Source: Myxococcota bacterium (GTDB taxonomy: Bacteria; Myxococcota_A; Bradymonadia; UBA7976; UBA1532). From it: DNA of 64,000 nt. The stretch covers positions 1 through 64,000 of the forward strand of contig CAUJDF010000014.1 in the NCBI GenBank assembly GCA_963169045.1. The letters are read 5' to 3'. Positions 27,044 through 34,181 of this stretch are shown piece after piece. Both the position numbers and the translations under genes were made by a program. Every line of letters starts with the position of its first letter. The stretch's first letter is position 1. A model generated the notes under the pieces. It was given only the letters and a program-made list of their open reading frames with translations. It was not told the origin of the DNA and made no database searches.

Positions 27044-27090
27044 GTCGACCTCCCTCAGAGTCGACAGACGCACCGCGCCGATGTTCCGGT

Positions 27091-27852
27091 CTATTTGAGG
27101 ACTTCGTCGAAGAAGGCGCGCATCGCGGCCCAGGAGCGCCGGTCGGCGGCGGCGTCGTAGGCCGCGCCCTTGGACGGGTCGCCGCCGTTGTTCGGGTTGG
27201 TGAAGCCGTGGACGGCGTTGCCGTAGCTGACGAGCTGCCAGTCGGCCTTGGCGTCGCGCATCTCCTTGGCGAACGCGAGGACGTCCTTGTCGGGCACGTG
27301 CGGGTCGTCGGCGCCGTGGAGCACGAGCACCTTCGCCTTCAGCGTCTTCGCCGGCACGGGCGTGTCGAGGCCGCCGTGGAAGCTCACCACGCCGGCGATC
27401 TCGGCGCCGCTGCGCGCGAGCTCGAGGACGGTCGTGCCGCCGAAGCAGTAGCCGATGGCGGCGAGGCGCGCGGGGTCGACGCCCGGCTGCGCCCGGAGCG
27501 CGTCGAGCCCCGCCCGCGCGCGCCGCCGCAGCAGCGCCCGGTCGCCCTTGAACTTGCCGGCGGTGGCCCCCGCCTCCTGGTGGTCCTTCGGGCGCACGCC
27601 CTTGCCGTAGATGTCCGCGGCGAACGCCACGTAGCCCATCCCGGCGAGCTGCTCCGCGCGCTTCTTCGCGTAGTCGTCGAGCCCCTTCCACTCGTGCACG
27701 ACGAGAACGCCCGGCTTGCGGTCGGCAGCGGCGTCGTCGTAGGCGAGGTAGCCCTCGAGCAGCGTGTCGCCGTCCTTGTACTCGACCGTCCTCGTGACGA
27801 CCTTCGCCTCGGCGACCCCCACCAGGGCCAGCAGCCACAGCAGCGCCCTCAC
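27091..27852 (-). CDS. Secreted dienelactone hydrolase family protein
   Basis: 253 residues from a GTG that overlaps the upstream stop. An N-terminal signal peptide (about 1-16) implies a periplasmic enzyme. The alpha/beta-hydrolase core shows the dienelactone hydrolase triad: nucleophile C136 in GYCFGG, acid D182 or D183 in HGADDPHVP, base H215 in GNAVHGFTNP. The HEW motif with E54, which activates the Cys, is also present. Typical substrates are lactones or esters; the physiological one is unknown. It is the last gene of a tightly packed three-gene group with GyrI-like and CruF-like proteins. Confidence 0.9.
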   Translation of the reverse strand: MRALLWLLALVGVAEAKVVTRTVEYKDGDTLLEGYLAYDDAAADRKPGVLVVHEWKGLDDYAKKRAEQLAGMGYVAFAADIYGKGVRPKDHQEAGATAGKFKGDRALLRRRARAGLDALRAQPGVDPARLAAIGYCFGGTTVLELARSGAEIAGVVSFHGGLDTPVPAKTLKAKVLVLHGADDPHVPDKDVLAFAKEMRDAKADWQLVSYGNAVHGFTNPNNGGDPSKGAAYDAAADRRSWAAMRAFFDEVLK

Positions 27853-28328
27853 GGCGTACCTCCTTGCGGCTTCAGGCCGCACCAGACCTCGGTCCGCAGG
27901 CGCCCTTCGGGCACCTCGCCCGGGTCGTCGACGTAGACCTCCCAGCCGTGCGCCGCCGGCGTGCGCCCCTGCGCCTCGATCCACGCCTTCAGCGCCCAGT
28001 GCGTCCCGCCGAGGCCGGCGTAGGGGCCGACGTGGATCGCGCGCGCCGCCTCGCCGCCGGGCACGGTCGTCAGGCGGAACGGCGCCTCCGGCGGCTCCGC
28101 CTCGGCGACGAAGAAGCCGCCCTGCACGAGGAACGTGCCGCCGTCCTGGTCGTGGTCGAGGTACAGCATCATGGTCGGGCTCGTGACGACGAGGCCCTGC
28201 GCGGCGATGAAGGCGGACGTCTCGGACAGGATCTCGCCGAGCGCGCGGCCCAGGTCCTGCGGCTTGACGCGGCGCCGCTGTCCGATGCAGCGGCGCGCCT
28301 CGATCGGGACGATCGCGAAGTCGCTCAT
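27849..28328 (-). CDS. GyrI-like / effector-binding domain protein
   Basis: 159 residues from ATG 28328. The single domain resembles the SOUL/GyrI-like effector-binding fold (FAIVPIEARRCIGQRR at the start; GGEAARAIHVGPYAGLGGTHWALKAWIEAQG with the family's H-x-G-P-Y and W-I motifs; WEVYVDDPGEVPEGRLRTEVW at the end). Stand-alone GyrI-like proteins bind or hydrolyse small toxic molecules. It shares four-base overlaps with both neighbours, so the three genes are translationally coupled. Confidence 0.82.
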   Translation of the reverse strand: MSDFAIVPIEARRCIGQRRRVKPQDLGRALGEILSETSAFIAAQGLVVTSPTMMLYLDHDQDGGTFLVQGGFFVAEAEPPEAPFRLTTVPGGEAARAIHVGPYAGLGGTHWALKAWIEAQGRTPAAHGWEVYVDDPGEVPEGRLRTEVWCGLKPQGGTP

Positions 28329-29146
28329 GTCTCCCTCCCCAGCAGCCGCGCCGGCGCGCCCCACGGCGTCAGCGCGAGATACGGCGGCGCGAACGCCAGC
28401 GCCCAGGCGACGAGCGGCGGCGAGCGGTGCGCCGCCAGCAGCACGAAGAACAGGACCGCGCCCGGGATGCGCGGCGTCATCTGCGCCATGGGCACGCGGC
28501 CCTGGTGGCGCCACGCCCACGCGGTGAGGCCCAGCGAGGCGGCCCAGGCCACGGCGACCGCCGGCCACTCGGGCACCGTGAAGCTCACCCACCGCAGCGC
28601 GCCCCACCACGTCGCCAGCAGCAGCGCGTGCGAGCCGAGCGCGGCCACCGGGACGACGGCCAGGTCCGCCCACCCCGGCGCCCGCCGGCGGTCCAGCCAC
28701 TCGAACGCCGCCATCGCCACGCCCGCGAAGTACGCCCAGCCGAGCACACCGATCGGCGGCACGCCGAACAGCCCCGGCGCGTGCCAGCGCCACAGCCCGG
28801 ACGCCGCCGCGATCGGCTCGATGAGCCACGCGTCGGCGAACACGAAGGCCGCGCCCGCGAGCCACACGCGCCGCGACGCCATCCGCTGCGCGAGGCCCCA
28901 GGCCGACATCACCACCGGCGCCCAGATGAGCACGATCAGGAGCGGGACGCGGTCGACGAACGCGCTCCACTCGGGCGCATACCCGTAGAAGTCGTAGAGG
29001 CGGATGCAGGTGTCCTCGGCGAGCCAGCTGCCGGCGGTGATCACCCCCATCCGGCGGAGCCAGCGGGCGCGGTCGCGCTGGCGCGGCAGCTCGACGGCGA
29101 CGTACAGGGCGACGATGGCGAGACAGACGAGCTGGAAGCCGACCAT
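28325..29146 (-). CDS. CruF-like carotenoid biosynthesis membrane protein
   Basis: 273 residues with about seven hydrophobic helices. Features of the carotenoid biosynthesis protein family (PF04240, which includes the CruF 1',2'-hydratase and the bisanhydrobacterioruberin hydratase) are visible. One is VPLLIVLIWAPVVMSAW; another is DAWLIEPIAAASGLWRW followed by GVPPIGVLGW, matching the family's D..LDP....G.WRW...GVP..NFLGW. It is an inner membrane enzyme or a relative of one. It is divergent from a UbiA-type prenyltransferase by 47 bases, the same partnership seen in C50 carotenoid gene sets. That supports but does not prove a carotenoid role. Confidence 0.72.
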   Translation of the reverse strand: MVGFQLVCLAIVALYVAVELPRQRDRARWLRRMGVITAGSWLAEDTCIRLYDFYGYAPEWSAFVDRVPLLIVLIWAPVVMSAWGLAQRMASRRVWLAGAAFVFADAWLIEPIAAASGLWRWHAPGLFGVPPIGVLGWAYFAGVAMAAFEWLDRRRAPGWADLAVVPVAALGSHALLLATWWGALRWVSFTVPEWPAVAVAWAASLGLTAWAWRHQGRVPMAQMTPRIPGAVLFFVLLAAHRSPPLVAWALAFAPPYLALTPWGAPARLLGRET

Positions 29147-29180
29147 GCGCGCCTTGTAGCCCGAGCCGGGCCCGCTCGGC

Positions 29181-29186
29181 TATAAG
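29181..29186 (+). promoter_or_regulatory. Candidate -10 element (TATAAG) of the UbiA gene, leaderless type
   Basis: TATAAG stands 7 bases before the ATG at 29194, in otherwise GC-only DNA. A TTGTAG lies 20 bases upstream (29155-29160), a long spacing. The short distance to the ATG implies a leaderless message. Confidence 0.4.
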
Positions 29187-29193
29187 CGCGCGC

Positions 29194-30090
29194 ATGTCGG
29201 ACGTCGCCTCCATCCTGCGCCTGCACATCATCGGCGTCGCCGTCGCCGCCGCGCTCGTCTTCGGCTGGCTCTTCACCGGCGAGTACCTGTTCGCGGTGGG
29301 TCTGCTGGTCGCCCTCGACTGGTGCCTCATCAACCTGCTCAACCGCGTCAGCGACGTGCGCGAGGACCTCGCCAACGGCATCCGCGGCACCGGCCTCGTC
29401 GCCGCGCACCCGCGCGCCTTCCTCGGCGGCTGGTTCGCGCTGCTCGCGCTCTCGTTCGCGCTCGGCTGGTGGCTCCACCCCGCGCTGACGTGGATCCGCG
29501 TCGTCGTGCAGGTCATCGGCGTCGGCTACAGCTACGCCATCGTGCCGACGCCCGGCGGGCTGAAGCGCTACAAGGACATGTATTTCTTCAAGAATGGCAT
29601 GTCCGCGTTCCTGTTCGTGCTGACGTGCTTCGTGTATCCCATCGCCGCGAACGGCTGGCAGGTGTCACACCCCGGCGGCTGGGCGGCGGTGGGCGTACTG
29701 GCGGCGTTCTTCGTGCCGTTCGAGATCACGTACGAGATCCTCTACGACCTGCGCGACCTCGAGGGGGACCGCCTCGCCGGCGTGCCGACGTACCCGGTGG
29801 TGCACGGCCCCGACGTGTCGCGGCGCATCATCGACGCGCTGCTCGCGCTCTCGGCGGTCGTGCTCGCCGGAGGGCTCGCGGCGGGCGTCGTCGGCCTGCG
29901 CGAGGGCCTCATGCTCGCCGCGCCCGGCGTGCAGCTCGCCTACTACCGCCCGCGCTTCCGCCGGGGACTCACGCGCGGCGACTGCATCGCGGTGACGCAC
30001 CTCGGCACCGCGCTGCTCCTGCTCTTCCTCGTCGGCACGTACGTCTGGGCGCGGGCGGGGCTGCCCGAGAACATCTACCTGCGGGGCTGA
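29194..30090 (+). CDS. UbiA-family prenyltransferase
   Basis: 298 residues with eight or nine membrane helices. The first Asp-rich site reads NRVSDVRED (N50, D54, D58), the UbiA NDxxDxxxD motif with Arg in place of the first Asp. The second reads YDLRDLEGDRLAG, an intact DxxDxxxD. These bind Mg2+-diphosphate, and the enzyme transfers a prenyl chain inside the membrane. Families of this kind make quinones, chlorophyll tails or elongate lycopene to C50 carotenoids. The divergent CruF-like gene favours a carotenoid substrate, as inference. The DUF262 gene follows by 16 bases. Confidence 0.85.
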   Translation: MSDVASILRLHIIGVAVAAALVFGWLFTGEYLFAVGLLVALDWCLINLLNRVSDVREDLANGIRGTGLVAAHPRAFLGGWFALLALSFALGWWLHPALTWIRVVVQVIGVGYSYAIVPTPGGLKRYKDMYFFKNGMSAFLFVLTCFVYPIAANGWQVSHPGGWAAVGVLAAFFVPFEITYEILYDLRDLEGDRLAGVPTYPVVHGPDVSRRIIDALLALSAVVLAGGLAAGVVGLREGLMLAAPGVQLAYYRPRFRRGLTRGDCIAVTHLGTALLLLFLVGTYVWARAGLPENIYLRG

Positions 30091-30106
30091 TCGGGAGGGA
30101 CGAGCG

Positions 30107-31825
30107 ATGGCCAAGGCGGAGGCGACCGTCGAAGAGCTGGTGGGCATGATCGAGCGAGGCGAGCTCCGCCTCCCCGAGATGCAGCGCCGGTATGTCTGGC
30201 GCTCCACGCGGGTGCGCGACCTGCTCGACTCGCTGTATCGCGGCTACCCCTCGGGGGCGATCCTGCTCTGGGAGACCGACGAGCGCGTGCCCCTGCAGGA
30301 GCTGGCGATCAGCCAGCAGGCGAACCCCTACGCGAGCACGCGCCTTCTGCTGGACGGACAGCAGCGGCTCACGTCGCTGTCGGCGGTGATCCGCGGCGTC
30401 CCGGTGACCGTCCAGGGTCGCAAGCGTCCCATCGAGCTGCTGTTCAATCTGGAACATCCCGACGAGCTGGCCTTCAGGCGGGAGGTCAACGAGAACGCGG
30501 ACGACGACCGCGGCGACGACGAGGCGGACTCGTCGGACGACGAGCTGCAGCGCCGCCTCGAGAGCATGACCTTCGTGGTGGCGACCCGGAAGCTCCAGCA
30601 GAACCCCCGCTGGGTCAAGGTGTCCGACGTGTTCCGCGCCGACGAGGACGCGCCCTTCCTCGAGCGCGCGGGCGTCGAGCGCGTGAGCGATCCCCGCTTC
30701 AAGAAGTACAGTCAGCGCCTCGCGCGTCTGCGTGGCATCCGCAGGTACGTCTATCGCATGGACGTGCTCGAGCGCGGCTTGTCATATGACGAGGTCACCG
30801 AGATCTTCGTGCGCGTCAACTCGCTCGGCGCGAAGCTGCGCAGCTCGGACCTCGCCCTGGCGCAGATCACCGCCCGGTGGCGCAACTCGCTCGAGACGTT
30901 CCTCGCCTTCCAGCAGCGGTGCGCGCGCGCGGGGTTCGACCTCGACCTGGGCCTGCATCTCAAGAACCTGGTCGCCTTCGCGACGGGGCAGTCGCGCTTC
31001 CTCACCGTGAGCAGCCTCACCCAGGCGACGCTCGAGCAGGCGTGGAAGGCGAGCTGCGAAGGCATGGAGTTCGCCGTCAACTTCCTCAAGAGCAACGTGG
31101 GCATCGACAGTCCCGCGCTGCTCTCGTCTCCCTACATCCTCGTGACGATGGCCAACTTCGGTCACCTCCGCAGGTACGCGCTCGGCGCGGAGGAGGCGGA
31201 GAGCTTGAGGTTCTGGGTCCTCGTCGCCAACGCGAAGGCGCGCTACTCGCGGGGGTCGAGCGAGACCATCCTCGACCAGGATCTCGCGACGCTCCGCCTC
31301 GGGGGCGGTCCGGCGGAGCTGCTCGACCGCCTGCGGCTGCACGTCGGTCGCCTGGACGTCACGCCCGAAGAGCTGGAAGGCCGCAATCAGCGCAGCGCCC
31401 TGTTCAAGACGATGTTCCTCGCCTTCCGGCAGGCGGGCGCCCGCGACTGGACGTCGAGCCTGGCCATCGGCCTGGACCACGCGGGCGCGCAGCACCGGCT
31501 GCAGTTCCATCACATCTTCCCGAAGGCCGTGCTGAAGGCGGGATACACCCCGCGCGAGGCCGACGACATCGCCAACCTGGCCTTCATCGGCGGGCGGACG
31601 AACCGCCGCATCAGCGACGCGCCGCCGGAGAAGTACTTCCCGGGGCTGCTCGCCCAGCACGGCCCGCGCATCTTCGAGGCCCAGTGCATCCCGACGGACG
31701 CCGACCTCCTCGGCCTGTCGAGCTACAAGGCGTTCCTCGCGCGGCGGCGGGAGACGATCGCGGCGCGTCTCAACGACTTCCTCGGCGTGTCGGGCGGCGC
31801 GCATCTGGTGTTCGCCGCGCCGTGA
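30107..31825 (+). CDS. GmrSD-like protein (DUF262 and DUF1524-type nuclease domains)
   Basis: 572 residues. N-terminal DUF262 motifs: LRLPEMQRRYVW (about 20-31), LLDGQQRLTSL (about 79-89, the nucleotide-binding DGQQR motif), and IFVRVNSLGAKLRSSDLALAQI (about 229-250). The C-terminal part has the HNH-like FHHIFPKAVL (468-477), as in DUF1524, and the later IGGRTNRRIS. In GmrSD enzymes these domains make a type IV restriction system that cuts DNA with modified (glucosylated) cytosines using NTP. It stands alone, without a methylase. Its codons are slightly less GC-extreme than those of neighbours, compatible with transfer. Confidence 0.88.
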   Translation: MAKAEATVEELVGMIERGELRLPEMQRRYVWRSTRVRDLLDSLYRGYPSGAILLWETDERVPLQELAISQQANPYASTRLLLDGQQRLTSLSAVIRGVPVTVQGRKRPIELLFNLEHPDELAFRREVNENADDDRGDDEADSSDDELQRRLESMTFVVATRKLQQNPRWVKVSDVFRADEDAPFLERAGVERVSDPRFKKYSQRLARLRGIRRYVYRMDVLERGLSYDEVTEIFVRVNSLGAKLRSSDLALAQITARWRNSLETFLAFQQRCARAGFDLDLGLHLKNLVAFATGQSRFLTVSSLTQATLEQAWKASCEGMEFAVNFLKSNVGIDSPALLSSPYILVTMANFGHLRRYALGAEEAESLRFWVLVANAKARYSRGSSETILDQDLATLRLGGGPAELLDRLRLHVGRLDVTPEELEGRNQRSALFKTMFLAFRQAGARDWTSSLAIGLDHAGAQHRLQFHHIFPKAVLKAGYTPREADDIANLAFIGGRTNRRISDAPPEKYFPGLLAQHGPRIFEAQCIPTDADLLGLSSYKAFLARRRETIAARLNDFLGVSGGAHLVFAAP

Positions 31826-31845
31826 GACCGCCGGGGCGGTCCGCG

Positions 31846-31904
31846 GTGGACGCGCCCCCCTGCGGCCGTGCGACACTCCCGGCACACGCGCGCTGGGGGA
31901 CGGG
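31846..31904 (+). promoter_or_regulatory. Conserved leader/promoter segment of the PLC-like lipoprotein gene
   Basis: This 59-base stretch is closely similar to 34126-34181 before another lipoprotein gene. Shared blocks are GTRGACGCG, CCCCC, GCCGTGC, ACACTC and GGGGG(A/T)CGGG just before the start codon. It probably contains the promoter (ACACTC as a -10-like element) and the ribosome binding site. Confidence 0.45.
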
Positions 31905-32867
31905 GTGCGACGTTTTCTCTTGTGTTTCGCGGTGCTCGCGGGGTGCGGCGCCGGCGGGGAAGAGGCGGTGTCGGACGCCGCGTTCGCGTCCGACGCGGCG
32001 GTCGAGCCGGACGCCGCGCCGGGTCCGGACCTGCGCCTGAACCACCTGCAGGCGCGCGGCACCCACAACAGCTACCACCTGCCCACGCCGCTCGACATCC
32101 CCGAGCTGAAGTACGAGCACCGCCCGCTCGACGAGCAGCTCGAGAACCAGGGCGTGCGCCAGTTCGAGCTCGACGTGCACTGGGATCCGGCCACCGACCG
32201 CTTCCTCGTCCATCACATCCCGCGGATCGACGAGAACAGCACCTGCCCGCGCCTCGCGGACTGCCTCGGCCTCCTGAAGGCCTGGTCGGACGCCCACCCG
32301 GCGGCGCACGCCCTGTTCGTCTTCCTCGAGCCCAAGGACGACGTCGACCGCTACAAGATCCACGACCACTTCCCCGCGCTCGAGGCGGACGTGCTCTCGG
32401 TGTGGCCGCGCGAGCGCATCGTCACGCCCGACGACGTGCGCGGCGCGCGCGCGAGCCTGAGCGAGGCGATCGCGCTCGACGGCTGGCCCTCGATCGAAGC
32501 CACGCGGGGCAAGATCGTGCTGGTCCTGCTCGACGAGGCGATCGCGCGCGACCGCTACCTTGCATGGCAGCCCGACCTGCGCGGGCGCCTGCTCTTCCCG
32601 CTCGCGCCGGCGGACCACCCGCAGGCCGCGTTCTTCTCCGAGAACTCGGCGGCGACGAACGAGGCCGCGGTGCGCGACCTCGTGGCGCGCGGCTTCGTCG
32701 TGCGCACGCTCGTCGAGGACGAGGCGGAGTCGGCGGCGGCGCTGCGGGCCGGCGCGCACCTCATCAGCACCGACCACCCCGATGCGCTCGACCTCGGCGA
32801 CGGCGCGCCCTCGCGCTGCAACCCGGTCAGCGCGCCCCCCGACTGCGCCGCGGCCGACCTCGACTGA
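31905..32867 (+). CDS. Lipoprotein, Ca2+-dependent phosphoinositide phospholipase C-like
   Basis: 320 residues from a GTG at 31905 preceded by GGGGGACGGG. The lipobox is VLAGC (Cys14), then a short Asp/Ala linker. The PLC-X-like TIM barrel has RGTHNSYH (H54, general base), QFELDVHWD with metal-binding E/D, and FLVHHIP (H103/H104). It ends with the typical AGAHLISTDHP motif. It would be an exported, membrane-anchored phosphodiesterase acting on phosphoinositides or related lipids. Its upstream leader matches that of the PHP-type lipoprotein at 34182, so the two may be co-regulated. Confidence 0.87.
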   Translation: MRRFLLCFAVLAGCGAGGEEAVSDAAFASDAAVEPDAAPGPDLRLNHLQARGTHNSYHLPTPLDIPELKYEHRPLDEQLENQGVRQFELDVHWDPATDRFLVHHIPRIDENSTCPRLADCLGLLKAWSDAHPAAHALFVFLEPKDDVDRYKIHDHFPALEADVLSVWPRERIVTPDDVRGARASLSEAIALDGWPSIEATRGKIVLVLLDEAIARDRYLAWQPDLRGRLLFPLAPADHPQAAFFSENSAATNEAAVRDLVARGFVVRTLVEDEAESAAALRAGAHLISTDHPDALDLGDGAPSRCNPVSAPPDCAAADLD

Positions 32868-32972
32868 CAGCAGGGCCATGCGGGCGAGCCGCCGACGCGC
32901 CGACCCGGAGCGTGCGGACGCTCGAGCGCGCGAAGAAGCCCGGTGGGTCTGGCGCGGGGAGCCCAGACGGAG

Positions 32973-32999
32973 CCACCCTGCGGGTGGTCTTCGTCTTTT
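32973..32999 (+). terminator. Rho-independent terminator candidate after the PLC-like gene
   Basis: CCACCC (32973-32978), loop TGC and GGGTGG (32982-32987) form a 6-bp GC stem, followed by the T-rich TCTTCGTCTTTT. It lies 105 bases after the PLC-like stop and just before the ATP-grasp gene. Confidence 0.6.
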
Positions 33000-33011
33000 C
33001 CGGGGGGTCCT

Positions 33012-34013
33012 TTGGCCGACACCGTGCTCTTCTTCACGCGCAGCGACGACCACGGGGGCGTGGATCGCGTCGCCGAAGCGCTCCGCGCCCGCGGACGCCG
33101 TGTCGCGCGCCTCGACACCGACCTCTTTCCGACCGATCTGTTGCTCACCTACGAGCAGGACGCGCACGGCCTGCGCGCGCGGCTCGCGCTCGACTTCGGC
33201 GACGTCGATCTGCGCGACGTCTCCGCCGTCTGGTACCGGCGCTTCCACCCGGCGGCGCGGCTGCCGTCCGACCTCGATCCGCAGCACCGGCACGCCGCCG
33301 CCCTCGAGTCGCGCACGGCGCTCCTCGGCCTGCTGCACGCGCTGCCACCCGATGTCTTCGTGATGGACCCATGGGGTGCGATCCGTCAGGCGGCGCAGAA
33401 GCCGCGGCAGCTCGCGCTCGCCCCGCGCGTCGGCCTGCGCGTCCCGCCCACGCTCGTCACCAACGACCCCGCGGCGGTGCGCGAGTTCGCCCGGCACCAC
33501 CCCGGCGGCCTCGTCATCAAGACGATGTCGTCGTTCGAGATGCGGCGCGGCGGCGCGCCGCACGCCGACCGCCTCCGCGAGACGGACCACGACGAGCTCG
33601 ACGGGCTCGACCTGTGCCCGATGATGTTCCAGGCGCGCGTGTCGAGCGCGCTCGAGATCCGCGCCGCGGTCGTGGGACGCCGCGTCCTCGTCGCCGCCGC
33701 CGAGACGGGCGCCTCGGCGCACGCGCACACCGACAGGCGCCGCGACAGTCATGCGCGGCAGGACACCTGGAGGCCCCACGCGCTGCCCGCCGCCGTCGAG
33801 GCGGGCCTGCTGTCGCTCGCCGGCGCGCTCGGGCTGAATTTCGGCACCGCCGATCTGATCGTCACGCCCGAGGGCGAGCACGTGTTCCTCGAGATCAACC
33901 CCGCCGGCGAGTTCCTCTGGCTCGAGACGTCCGCGGGCCTCCCGATCTGCGCGGCGATCGCGAGCGTCCTCGTCGATCCCGCTGCGCGCCGCGAGGCGTC
34001 CCACGACGCGTGA
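33012..34013 (+). CDS. MvdC/MvdD-family ATP-grasp ligase (graspetide-type)
   Basis: 333 residues if translation starts at TTG 33012, after a GGGGGG ribosome binding site; an ATG at 32943 would include the terminator hairpin and is unlikely. The N-terminus (DTVLFFTRSDDHGGVDRVAEAL, FPTDLLLTY, AVWYRRF) is the MvdD-like pre-ATP-grasp domain. The ATP-grasp part shows VGLRVPPTLVTND, GLVIKTMSSF (ATP-binding Lys), and FGTADLIVTPEGEHVFLEINPAGEF with the metal-binding acidic/Asn residues. Relatives crosslink Ser/Thr to Asp/Glu or Lys in ribosomal peptides (graspetides). I see no acidic precursor peptide gene in the 140-170 bases on either side, so it may act in trans. Confidence 0.85.
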   Translation: MADTVLFFTRSDDHGGVDRVAEALRARGRRVARLDTDLFPTDLLLTYEQDAHGLRARLALDFGDVDLRDVSAVWYRRFHPAARLPSDLDPQHRHAAALESRTALLGLLHALPPDVFVMDPWGAIRQAAQKPRQLALAPRVGLRVPPTLVTNDPAAVREFARHHPGGLVIKTMSSFEMRRGGAPHADRLRETDHDELDGLDLCPMMFQARVSSALEIRAAVVGRRVLVAAAETGASAHAHTDRRRDSHARQDTWRPHALPAAVEAGLLSLAGALGLNFGTADLIVTPEGEHVFLEINPAGEFLWLETSAGLPICAAIASVLVDPAARREASHDA

Positions 34014-34125
34014 CGTCGTCCCGCCTTTCACCCAGACCGGCGACTTCGCCTCGCGCTCGCGATGCGCGGGCGGCGAGGTCCTGACCGCCGGCTCTTCTCC
34101 CGCAGGGACGGCACGCCCTGCTGAC

Positions 34126-34181
34126 GTAGACGCGGCCCCCCGCCGCCGTGCAACACTCGCCCGAAACGCGTGGGGGTCGGG
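34126..34181 (+). promoter_or_regulatory. Conserved leader/promoter segment of the PHP-type lipoprotein gene
   Basis: A near copy of 31846-31904 (see that entry), with the same order of blocks ending in GGGGGTCGGG directly before the ATG. Confidence 0.45.

Noticed and set aside
32943-33011. ATG 32943 as start of the ATP-grasp gene
   Set aside because: It would place the terminator hairpin inside the gene and add a non-conserved stretch. The family begins at ADTVLFFTRSDD, right after the TTG at 33012 with a G-rich ribosome binding site.
33145-33372. Short minus-strand ORFs as graspetide precursors
   Set aside because: They are antisense to the ATP-grasp gene, Arg-rich instead of acidic, and have no leader-core pattern.
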